In this document: positions 43,822 to 50,905 of the stretch, piece after piece | How positions within the stretch are numbered: the first letter of the stretch is position 1 | Layout: the number at the start of each line of letters is the position of its first letter | Origin: Pseudomonas helleri | GTDB taxonomy: Bacteria; Pseudomonadota; Gammaproteobacteria; Pseudomonadales; Pseudomonadaceae | Direction: 5' to 3' | Assembly: GCF_009600315.1 (NCBI RefSeq) | Contig: NZ_WIWC01000039.1 | Span: 1-50,905 of the forward strand | Length of the DNA: 50,905 nt | Notes under the pieces: model-generated | What the model was told of the DNA's origin: nothing | Seen by the model: the letters and a program-made list of their open reading frames with translations, nothing else | Database searches by the model: none | Position numbers and translations under genes: made by a program

Positions 43822-45114
43822 TCAATTTGAACGGTTTTTCGCCTCGATCCACTGCGACATGTATTGCGTACTTTTATGCTGGTGATGACGCAGCATCGCC
43901 CCGGTGAAGTTATTGCGTCGGTGTTGCTCAAGGTTGGCGCGACAAGCGTTGATGCGTTCAACCAGCGCCGGGCCGTGGCTCGATTGCAAGTAACGCTCGG
44001 CCAACAGCTTCTGCCCGTGTTGCTGGGCCTGCTGCCAGGCCTGCGGGTTTTGGTACAGCTCAACCGCGGCGGCGGCAATCGCGCTGGCGCTCTGTTCAAT
44101 GGCTCCGGCCCACGGCAAGTCACCGTGCATACCTTCAGCACCGACCGGCGTGGTCACGTTGGGCGTGCCGCAGAGCATGGCATCGGCAATTTTGCCTTTG
44201 ATGCCTGCGCCAAACCGCAGTGGCGCCATGCAAACGCGGGCGTTACTCATGACGGCCAACGCATCTTCGGCCCAGTTGAGCACGAGGAAACCTTGCGCCG
44301 GATTGTGCAGGGCGGTGGCTTTAGGCGGGGTGTAGGCGCCATACACATGCAGTTGCGCCGTGGGCAGTTGCTGGCGAATCAAGGGCCAGACATGGGTCTT
44401 CATCCATAACACCGCGTCCCAGTTCGGCGCGTGGCGGAAGTTGCCAATGCTCAGGAAGTGCTGACGCTGTTCATAGGGCACAAAAGTCTGCGGCACGTGG
44501 TCGACCATCAGTGGGCACCAGTGCAGCAATGCTTTGGGGACGTTGAAGTGCTCCACCAACAAGTCGATTTCGTACTCGGAAATCATGAGGTTGAGGTCGC
44601 TGCGGTAAATCGCGGCCACTTCTCGCTGCGCCAGATCGGCATCGGCCATGTGCTCATAGGTTTCGCGGGGGGCAGGGGCGAACAGGCTGCTGAAGTCGTC
44701 TTGCTCGGGGCTGTGCTTGAGCCGCGCCTTGAGCTGCTGCTGGCGGGCGTCACGCAGGCTTTGCAGGTCGGAGGTTTCCAGCACCCGCAGCGCAGCAGGG
44801 CAGTGTTTTTCGACCCGCCAGCCAAACTGCTCCTCCATCATGAAACGGTCGAACAGCACGATGTCGGGCGCCAGTTCAGTGATAAAGGTGTCAAAGCTGC
44901 TGTTATTCAGCTCGATGGTCACTTCATCAATGCCCAGTGTGGCCAGATCAGCCTTGTGCTCACCAATCCCGGCAGGGCTGCTGAAGGTGATGTGCCAGCC
45001 TTCCTGCAAAAAGCTCTCGATAATCTGCACCATGTGCCCGCCCGCCGCCGAGGAGCGTGGCTCGGGCCACACGTAGCCAATGATCAGGACGCGAGTTTGC
45101 GGGGTGGACGGCAT
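43822..45114 (-). CDS. Family 4-like glycosyltransferase
   Basis: Predicted cytoplasmic GT-B glycosyltransferase of 430 residues; AAGGA stands seven bases before the ATG. The N-terminal domain begins VLIIGYVWPEPRSSAAGGHMVQIIESFLQEGW, with the glycine-rich acceptor loop of the family. The C-terminal donor domain shows FLSIGNFRHAPNWDAVLWMKTHVWP, FLVLNWAEDALAVMSNARVCMAPLRFGAGIKGKIADAMLCGTPNVTTPVGAEGM, including the E/K-type nucleotide-sugar site. It probably builds a cell-surface glycan. It lies on the opposite strand between cobF and the B12 riboswitch and has no evident link to cobalamin synthesis. Confidence 0.87.
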   Translation of the reverse strand: MPSTPQTRVLIIGYVWPEPRSSAAGGHMVQIIESFLQEGWHITFSSPAGIGEHKADLATLGIDEVTIELNNSSFDTFITELAPDIVLFDRFMMEEQFGWRVEKHCPAALRVLETSDLQSLRDARQQQLKARLKHSPEQDDFSSLFAPAPRETYEHMADADLAQREVAAIYRSDLNLMISEYEIDLLVEHFNVPKALLHWCPLMVDHVPQTFVPYEQRQHFLSIGNFRHAPNWDAVLWMKTHVWPLIRQQLPTAQLHVYGAYTPPKATALHNPAQGFLVLNWAEDALAVMSNARVCMAPLRFGAGIKGKIADAMLCGTPNVTTPVGAEGMHGDLPWAGAIEQSASAIAAAAVELYQNPQAWQQAQQHGQKLLAERYLQSSHGPALVERINACRANLEQHRRNNFTGAMLRHHQHKSTQYMSQWIEAKNRSN

Positions 45115-45190
45115 GGACAGATCCTTGAAGCGCAGAAGACGAAAAAAGGCGCCAATTAGAACACAACGCGCCCCGCGATACCGACTGGCA

Positions 45191-45219
45191 TTGACCTGTT
45201 ACATGGCACTGCGTAGCCT
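45191..45219 (+). promoter_or_regulatory. Candidate sigma-70 promoter for cobW-cobN
   Basis: TTGACC (45191-45196), a 17-base spacer and TAGCCT (45214-45219). The -35 is good, the -10 weak. Transcription would begin around 45226, exactly where the riboswitch fold begins, which supports the call. Confidence 0.5.
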
Positions 45220-45223
45220 TGCG

Positions 45224-45402
45224 CCTTCGAGGTTCTTCGCACTGCGAAGCTAAGAAGGGAACGCGGTATGCCGCGGCTGCCCCCGCAACTGTAAACGGTC
45301 GATTACTGTGCAATGCCACTGCGTCACACGCGGGAAGGCGCAGAGTAGGGCGTAGCGTCAGGCTACTGCCCAGCCGTAAGCCAGGAGACCTGCCTCGTCA
45401 CA
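45224..45402 (+). ncRNA. Cobalamin (adenosylcobalamin) riboswitch
   Basis: Conserved elements occur in order: GAGGTTC (P1 side), GAAGGGAACGCGGT, then GCCCCCGCAACTGTAA, then GCGGGAAGG, and the B12 box AGCCAGGAGACCTGCC at 45379-45394. CTCG after the box can pair with CGAG at the start to close P1. It precedes cobW and should repress cobW-cobN when adenosylcobalamin is plentiful. Confidence 0.95.
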
Positions 45403-45475
45403 GAATTTTACTTCAACCGGGCGGGGTGATCCGGTGGCGAAAACCCGCGCGCTCAGGCCCGCGATGTCGTCCCGT

Positions 45476-45501
45476 ATGCCCGCCGCTTTGCCAAAGGGCA
45501 T
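45476..45501 (+). promoter_or_regulatory. Hairpin masking the cobW ribosome-binding site
   Basis: ATGCC (45476-45480) can pair with GGCAT (45497-45501) and CTTT (45486-45489) with AAAG (45493-45496), burying the Shine-Dalgarno AAAGGG that stands six bases before the cobW ATG. This is a plausible translational expression platform for the riboswitch upstream. Confidence 0.5.
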
Positions 45502-45504
45502 CCG

Positions 45505-46575
45505 ATGAAAACACTGGCCAAAACCCCCGTCACCATCGTTACCGGCTTTCTTGGCTCGGGAAAAACCACCTTGCTGCGCCATATGCTGGACAACGCTCAA
45601 GGCCGCCGCATTGCCGTGATCGTCAATGAATTCGGCGAGTTGGGCATCGACGGTGAGATCCTCAAGCAATGCTCCATCGGCTGCACTGAAGAAGAGGCTA
45701 ACGGTCGGGTTTATGAGCTGGCCAACGGTTGCTTGTGCTGCACCGTGCAGGAAGAGTTCTTCCCGGTGATGCGCGAGCTGGTGGCACGCCGTGCGGACAT
45801 TGACCATATCCTGATCGAAACCTCGGGCCTGGCCTTGCCAAAACCTTTGGTGCAAGCCTTCCAGTGGCCGGAAATCCGCAGCGCCTGCACGGTAGATGCC
45901 GTGATTACCGTGGTCGACAGCCCGGCCGTGGCCGCCGGCACATTCGCCGCTTTCCCGGATCAAGTCGATGCCCAGCGCAAGCTGGACCCTAATCTGGACC
46001 ACGAATCGCCTCTTCACGAACTGTTTGCCGACCAACTGGCCAGTGCTGACCTGGTGATTCTCAACAAGGCGGATCTGATCAGCCCTGAAGACCTGGCCAA
46101 AGTACGCGCCGAAGTCGCGGAAGAACTGCCACCGGCGGTGAAAGTCATTGAAGCCAGTAGCGGACGCTTGCCACTGGACGTGTTGCTGGGGCTGGGTGCG
46201 GGTTCTGAAGACCATATTGATGGCCGTCACAGCCACCATGACCATCATCACGATGGCGATGATGACCACGACGATCACGATCACGATGCATTTGATTCCA
46301 TCTCCATTGAACTGCCGCAAGCTGAAGAGCGCCTGTTGATGGACGCTTTGACGGCGCTGGTGGTCCAGCACGGCATTCTGCGGGTTAAGGGTTTCGCCGC
46401 GATCCCGGGCAAGCCGATGCGCTTGCTGATTCAGGGCGTTGGTACGCGTTTTGACAAGCACTTCGACCGTGCCTGGGGTGCAGAAGAGGCGCGCACCACC
46501 AAGCTGGTGTTGATCGGTCAAGACCTTGACGCCGCCTTGCTCGAATCCACCTTGCGTACAGCGTTGAGCGTATAA
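45505..46575 (+). CDS. cobW: Cobalt chaperone GTPase CobW
   Basis: G3E-family GTPase of 356 residues thought to deliver cobalt to the CobNST chelatase. P-loop GFLGSGKT is at 14-21, the metal-binding CxCC motif at 76-79 (GCLCC), ETSGLA near 105-110 and NKAD at 187-190. A His/Asp-rich stretch at about 237-264 (HSHHDHHHDGDDDHDDHDHD) is a probable metal reservoir and precedes the C-terminal CobW_C domain. It is the first gene under the cobalamin riboswitch and is followed three bases later by cobN, as in other Pseudomonas. Confidence 0.96.
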   Translation: MKTLAKTPVTIVTGFLGSGKTTLLRHMLDNAQGRRIAVIVNEFGELGIDGEILKQCSIGCTEEEANGRVYELANGCLCCTVQEEFFPVMRELVARRADIDHILIETSGLALPKPLVQAFQWPEIRSACTVDAVITVVDSPAVAAGTFAAFPDQVDAQRKLDPNLDHESPLHELFADQLASADLVILNKADLISPEDLAKVRAEVAEELPPAVKVIEASSGRLPLDVLLGLGAGSEDHIDGRHSHHDHHHDGDDDHDDHDHDAFDSISIELPQAEERLLMDALTALVVQHGILRVKGFAAIPGKPMRLLIQGVGTRFDKHFDRAWGAEEARTTKLVLIGQDLDAALLESTLRTALSV

Positions 46576-46578
46576 GCC

Positions 46579-49500
46579 ATGCATTTGCTCAGGACCCAGC
46601 CCGGTGGCTTTGTATCGGACGATAACATTGCCGATTTAGGCCAGACACCCGCCGAGCTGGTGATCCTGTGCAGTGGCGATTCAAGCCTGGCACTGCTGGC
46701 CGAAGCGGCGCAGCAGTTGCCTGAAGATTATCCAAGCCTGCGTCTGGCCAACCCCATGCAGGTGCAAAATCATGCTTCGGTCGACCTCTATGTCGATCAG
46801 GTGCTGCAATACGCCAAAGTGATTCTGCTGTCGTTGCACGGCGGCATTGGCTACTGGCGCTATGGCATTGAGCGCCTCGTGCAACTGGCTGAACGCGGCG
46901 TCACCTTGATTCTGGTGCCGGGCGATGATCGCCCCGACCCGGAACTCAGCGGTTTGAGCACCGTGCCGGCCGAGCAGGGCGAACGCCTTTGGCATTTTTT
47001 GCGACAGGGCGGGCGGCACAACGCGTTGCAACTCTATCGCTGCCTCGCCAGCCAATGGTTGGGCCGTGACTATGCGTGGGATGAGCCCCAGACCCTGCCG
47101 CGGACTGCGATCTATCACCCGGCCCATTCCAGCCCGCAGCTCAGCCATTGGCAAGCCGACTGGCTGGCGGGGCAACCCGTGGCCGCGCTGTTGTTCTATC
47201 GCTCTCACTTGCAAGCGGCCAACACCGCGTTTGTCGACGTGTTTTGCCAGCGTTTGCAGGCCGCGGGGCTCAACCCCTTGCCCATTGCCGTTGCCAGCCT
47301 GAAAGAGCCGGGCTGTCTGGCCGTGGTCGAAGACCTGCTGGATGAGGTGCAAGCCGGTGTCATTCTGAACACCACCGGCTTTGCTCAGTCCAGTCCTGAA
47401 GCGCCGCACCTGCGCCCGTTTCGGCGCAATATCCCGGTGATCCAGGCCATTTGCGCCCAGGATAACGAACCCGGCTGGCGGGACAGTGAGCAGGGCCTTG
47501 GCCCCCGTGATCTGGCCATGCACATTGCGCTGCCTGAACTGGACGGGCGGATCATCAGCCGCCCGATCAGCTTCAAGGATCTGGCCTGGCGCAGTGAGCG
47601 CAGTCAGTCGGACGTGGTGTGCTATCGAGCGCAACCCGAGCGCATGGATTTTGTCGCCGAACTGGCCAAGCGCTGGGTCGAACTGGCAAGTGTGGCCAAT
47701 GCGCATAAGCGTATCGCCCTGATTCTGGCCAATTATCCGACCCGCGATGGCCGCATTGGCAATGGCGTCGGTCTGGACACTCCGGCCGCCGCGTTGAATA
47801 TCCTGCGGGCGCTGCAAAGTGAAGGTTATCCGCTTGACTGCGCACTGCCAGACACCGGCACTGAGTTGATTCAGCAGTTGTTGGGCGGGGTGAGCAACGA
47901 TCTGGACAGCCTTGATCTGCGTCCGTGCCTGCAAAGTCTGGAGCTCGATGAGTATCTGGCGATGTTCAACGATTTGCCCGAGGCCAATCGGCAGGCAGTG
48001 ACCGAGCGTTGGGGTGAACCGCACCGTGATCCGATGTTCCGTAACGGGCGCATGATGATTGCCGGTTTGCGCTTTGGCCTGACCTTTGTCGGGATTCAAC
48101 CGGCGCGCGGTTATCAGGTCGATGCCAGCGCGGTGTATCACGACCCGGATCTGGTGCCGCCCCATGCTTATCTGGCGTTTTATTTCTGGCTGCGCCATAC
48201 GTACGGCGCGCATGCGGTGGTGCATGTGGGCAAGCACGGCAATCTGGAATGGTTGCCGGGCAAGGGCGTCGGATTGTCCGAGCACTGTTGGCCGGACGCG
48301 ATCCTTGGGCCGATGCCCAATGTGTATCCCTTTATCGTCAACGACCCCGGCGAAGGCGCGCAAGCCAAGCGGCGCACGCAAGCGGTGATCATCGATCACT
48401 TGATGCCGCCACTGACCCGAGCTGAAACCTACGGGCCTTTGCGTGACCTGGAACTGCTGGCCGACGAGTATTACGAAGCGCAGCTGCTGGACCCGCGCCG
48501 TGCGCGTGAGTTGCAGCGCGACATTCTCAAGCTGGTGCGCGAAACCCGGATCGACCGCGAGCTGCAACTTGACGAACAACTCGACAGCGACGCCGATGCG
48601 GCTATCTGGCTGCCCCGGCTGGACACCTATTTGTGTGACCTCAAGGAATCACAAATCCGTGACGGTCTGCACATCTTCGGAGAATCGCCTGCCGGGCGTT
48701 TGCGCATAGACACCTTGCTGGCTTTGTTGCGCATCCCGCGGGGTGATGGGCGGGGAGCGCAGTCGAGTCTATTGCGCGCCTTGGCCAAAGCCTTTGAACT
48801 GGGTTTCGATCCGCTTGACTGTGCGTTGGCCGAACCCTGGACTGCGCGCCAACCTCCCGAGCTGCAAGCCGTTGCCGAGTCGCTGTGGCGCACCGCCGGG
48901 GATACCCGTGAGCGCCTTGAGTTGTACGCAGCGCAATTGATCGAACAGGCGTTGCTGGGCGAACTGCAACTTCCTGACAGCGAGGGATGGACTGAGGTTC
49001 GCTCGATTTTCGACGCCTTGCTGGAGGTGGTTGCACCCCGTCTGGATGCCTGCGGTCCGGCGGAAATGCAAGGCTTGCTGGACGCCTTGGGCGGCCGTTT
49101 TGTGCCCGCAGGGCCTAGCGGTGCACCGAGTCGTGGGCGACTGGACGTGTTGCCCACGGGGCGTAACTTCTTTTCTGTCGACGTGCGCAATTTGCCCACA
49201 ACCACGGCCTGGCGGATTGGCTTTCAGTCGGCCAACCTGATTCTTGAACGCCATTTGCAAGATCACGGCGACCACCTGCGACAGCTTGGCCTGTCAGTGT
49301 GGGGCACGGCGACCATGCGCACCGGCGGCGATGATATTGCTCAGGCAATGGCATTGATGGGCGTACGCCCGGTGTGGGCGACCGGCAGTCAACGGGTCGA
49401 CGACTTCGAGATCTTGCCAGTCAGTTTGCTGGATCGGCCACGGGTCGATGTTACGTTGCGCGTGTCCGGGTTCTTCAGGGACGCGTTTGCCAACCTGATT

Positions 49501-50349
49501 CGATTGTTTGATGCCGCTGTACAAGCGGTAGCAGCGCTGGACGAACCGGACGACCTGAACCCGCTGGCGGCGAAAGTGCGCAGCGAGCGCGCGCAACTTG
49601 AAAGCCAAGGGCTGGCCCCGGAATTGGCGGCACGTCAGGCCGGATGGCGCATTTTCGGGGCTAAACCCGGTGCCTATGGCGCGGGCGTGCAAAACGCCAT
49701 TGATGGCCGGTTGTGGCAGAGTCGAGAGGATCTGGCCGAGGTGTATCTGAACTGGGGCGGCTATGCCTATGGCGCCAGTGATGAAGGCACCGCCGCCCGT
49801 GGCCAGTTTGCTAAGCGCCTGAGCCAGGTGCAGGCCGTGGTGCAAAATCAGGACAACCGTGAGCACGACCTGCTCGACTCCAATGATTACTACCAGTTTC
49901 AGGGTGGCATGCTGGCGGCGGTCGAAAGCTTGAGCGGTGAGCAGGCGGCCAGCTATCACGGTGATCACAGTCAGCCCGATTTGCCAAAAATCCGTACGCT
50001 TAAAGAAGAATTGAATCGAGTGATTCGTTCGAGGGCGGCCAATCCCAAGTGGATTGACGGGGTCAAGCGTCATGGCTACAAAGGCGCCTTTGAAATGGCG
50101 GCCACGCTGGACAACCTGTTTGCCTTTGATGCCACCACCCATTTGATTGATGACCATCAGTACGCGTTGTTGGCTGATGCCTATTTGCTCGATCCGGATA
50201 CGCGAGACTTTGTTCAGCAGCACAACCCACACGCGCTGCGCGACATGACTGAACGGATGCTCGAAGCTCAACTGCGAGGGCTGTGGAGTGAGCCGGGTGA
50301 GTATAAAGAAGCGCTTGAAAATCTATTGCTCGATATAGAGGAAGATTGA
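46579..50349 (+). CDS. cobN: Aerobic cobaltochelatase large subunit CobN
   Basis: Catalytic subunit of CobNST, which inserts Co2+ into hydrogenobyrinate a,c-diamide using ATP. Predicted 1256 residues, typical length. Recognisable CobN/ChlH blocks include RIALILANYPTRDGRIGNGVGLDTPAAALNILRAL, YHDPDLVPPHAYLAFYFWLRHTYGAHAVVHVGKHGNLEWLPGKGVGLS, GRNFFSVDVRNLPTTTAW, VWGTATMRTGGDDIAQAMALMGVRPVW and HDLLDSNDYYQFQGGMLAAVES. The partner genes cobS and cobT, or the ChlI/ChlD-like pair used by many pseudomonads, are not in the window. Its last four codons (Ile-Glu-Glu-Asp) and stop lie inside the first unit of a 129-bp tandem repeat. Confidence 0.97.
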   Translation: MHLLRTQPGGFVSDDNIADLGQTPAELVILCSGDSSLALLAEAAQQLPEDYPSLRLANPMQVQNHASVDLYVDQVLQYAKVILLSLHGGIGYWRYGIERLVQLAERGVTLILVPGDDRPDPELSGLSTVPAEQGERLWHFLRQGGRHNALQLYRCLASQWLGRDYAWDEPQTLPRTAIYHPAHSSPQLSHWQADWLAGQPVAALLFYRSHLQAANTAFVDVFCQRLQAAGLNPLPIAVASLKEPGCLAVVEDLLDEVQAGVILNTTGFAQSSPEAPHLRPFRRNIPVIQAICAQDNEPGWRDSEQGLGPRDLAMHIALPELDGRIISRPISFKDLAWRSERSQSDVVCYRAQPERMDFVAELAKRWVELASVANAHKRIALILANYPTRDGRIGNGVGLDTPAAALNILRALQSEGYPLDCALPDTGTELIQQLLGGVSNDLDSLDLRPCLQSLELDEYLAMFNDLPEANRQAVTERWGEPHRDPMFRNGRMMIAGLRFGLTFVGIQPARGYQVDASAVYHDPDLVPPHAYLAFYFWLRHTYGAHAVVHVGKHGNLEWLPGKGVGLSEHCWPDAILGPMPNVYPFIVNDPGEGAQAKRRTQAVIIDHLMPPLTRAETYGPLRDLELLADEYYEAQLLDPRRARELQRDILKLVRETRIDRELQLDEQLDSDADAAIWLPRLDTYLCDLKESQIRDGLHIFGESPAGRLRIDTLLALLRIPRGDGRGAQSSLLRALAKAFELGFDPLDCALAEPWTARQPPELQAVAESLWRTAGDTRERLELYAAQLIEQALLGELQLPDSEGWTEVRSIFDALLEVVAPRLDACGPAEMQGLLDALGGRFVPAGPSGAPSRGRLDVLPTGRNFFSVDVRNLPTTTAWRIGFQSANLILERHLQDHGDHLRQLGLSVWGTATMRTGGDDIAQAMALMGVRPVWATGSQRVDDFEILPVSLLDRPRVDVTLRVSGFFRDAFANLIRLFDAAVQAVAALDEPDDLNPLAAKVRSERAQLESQGLAPELAARQAGWRIFGAKPGAYGAGVQNAIDGRLWQSREDLAEVYLNWGGYAYGASDEGTAARGQFAKRLSQVQAVVQNQDNREHDLLDSNDYYQFQGGMLAAVESLSGEQAASYHGDHSQPDLPKIRTLKEELNRVIRSRAANPKWIDGVKRHGYKGAFEMAATLDNLFAFDATTHLIDDHQYALLADAYLLDPDTRDFVQQHNPHALRDMTERMLEAQLRGLWSEPGEYKEALENLLLDIEED

Positions 50350-50905
50350 AGGTGTAGCCGGCCCTCACCCTAGCCCTCTCCCGGAGGGAGAGGGGACTGA
50401 ATGGGGGGTATTGAAGAACACTGTTGACCTGAACTTGGTGCACTGAATTCGTAGTCGACTCGTATAGAGGAAGATTGAAGGTGTGGCCGGCCCTCACCCT
50501 AGCCCTCTCCCGGAGGGAGAGGGAACTGAATGGGGGCTATTGAAGAACATTGTTGACCTGAACTTGCTGTACTGAATTCCTAGTCGACTCGTATAGAGGA
50601 AGATTGAAGGTGCGGCCGGCCCTCACCCTAGCCCTCTCCCGGAGGGAGCGGGGACTGAATGGGGGCTATTGAAGAACACTGTTGACCTGAACTTGCTGTA
50701 CTGAATTCGTAGTCGACTCGTATAGAGGAAGATTGAAGGAGTGGCTGGCCCTCACCCTAGCCCTCTCCCGGAGGGAGAGGGGACTGAATGGGGGCTATTG
50801 AAGAACATTGTTGACCTGAACTTGCTGCACTGAATTCCTAGTCGACTCGTATAGAGGAAGATTGAAGGTGCGGCCGGCCCTCACCCTAGCCCTCTCCCGG
50901 AGGGA
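50334..50905. repeat. 129-bp tandem repeat array beginning inside the 3' end of cobN
   Basis: Units start at 50334, 50463, 50592, 50721 and 50850 (the last is cut by the window end), each exactly 129 bp. Every unit begins TATAGAGGAAGATTGAAGG, the sequence of the cobN C-terminus and stop, then carries CCCTCACCCTAGCCC and the hairpin CCCTCTCCC-GGA-GGGAGAGGG, and ends GTCGACTCG. Unit 3 has one change in the hairpin (GGGAGCGGG). The hairpin core matches the element at 35713. No gene is seen in this 556-bp stretch. Confidence 0.95.

Noticed and set aside
45358..46584. 408-codon minus-strand open frame opposite cobW
   Set aside because: It runs through the riboswitch and cobW in antisense, and its valine/isoleucine run is just the complement of the CobW His/Asp-rich stretch.
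46681..48579. 632-codon open frame on the minus strand opposite cobN
   Set aside because: It is a shadow of the high-GC cobN coding frame; its product is rich in His/Arg/Gln and shows no recognisable domain, while the plus strand encodes a clear CobN.
50334..50905. CRISPR array
   Set aside because: Whole 129-bp units repeat head to tail without unique spacers, so this is a tandem repeat.

Overview
The window reads as chromosomal DNA of a Pseudomonas, most likely of the fluorescens complex. This rests on a complete mannitol operon in the order mtlE-F-G-K-D-Y-Z with mtlR upstream, as known in P. fluorescens, on an OprD-type porin, on the aerobic B12 genes cobF, cobW and cobN, and on Pseudomonas-style GTAGC-type REP/BIME repeats. 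The species is inferred; no rRNA or tRNA gene was seen.

Layout. (1) 218-4377: a NeuD/PglD-like acyltransferase and a 1171-residue multidomain glycosyltransferase, probably a glycosylation pair. (2) 4596-15927: flgA divergent from an eleven-gene flgBCDEFGHIJKL operon plus a twelfth gene of unknown function, behind a good sigma-54 element. The compact proteins, the single operon and a FlgJ carrying a lytic transglycosylase domain suggest a secondary or lateral-type flagellum rather than the main polar one. (3) 16137-26442: a catabolic cluster on one strand (two short-chain dehydrogenases, a SnoaL-like protein, an Old Yellow Enzyme, a FATP-type acyl-CoA synthetase, a metallo-beta-lactamase-fold hydrolase, a DUF1302 outer-membrane protein, an SCP2-type thiolase and a DUF35-MaoC fusion). 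It looks built to import, activate and shorten a hydrophobic carboxylic acid, perhaps steroid- or terpenoid-like; the substrate is unknown and no regulator lies inside it. (4) 26525-33241: ppiC, an orphan histidine kinase, a lower-GC gene for a 1099-residue repeat protein, and an OprD porin. (5) 33256-42724: mannitol, arabitol and sorbitol type polyol uptake and catabolism on the minus strand. (6) 42814-50349: cobF, a glycosyltransferase on the opposite strand, a cobalamin riboswitch, cobW and cobN. (7) 50334-50905: an array of 129-bp tandem repeats that starts inside the last codons of cobN and runs off the window.

How the parts work together. The flagellar genes supply rod, hook, rings and hook-filament junction, while export, motor, filament and regulatory genes must lie elsewhere. 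In the mtl operon MtlE binds the polyol, MtlF/MtlG/MtlK import it, MtlD oxidises it to a ketose, and MtlZ or MtlY phosphorylates fructose or xylulose. CobW and CobN, behind the riboswitch, insert cobalt in aerobic B12 synthesis and should be shut off by adenosylcobalamin. Two families of palindromic repeats punctuate operon boundaries: a GTAGC-type BIME (near 4392, 24112 and, decayed, 43763) and a CCCTCTCCC/GGGAGAGGG type (35713-35825 and the terminal array).
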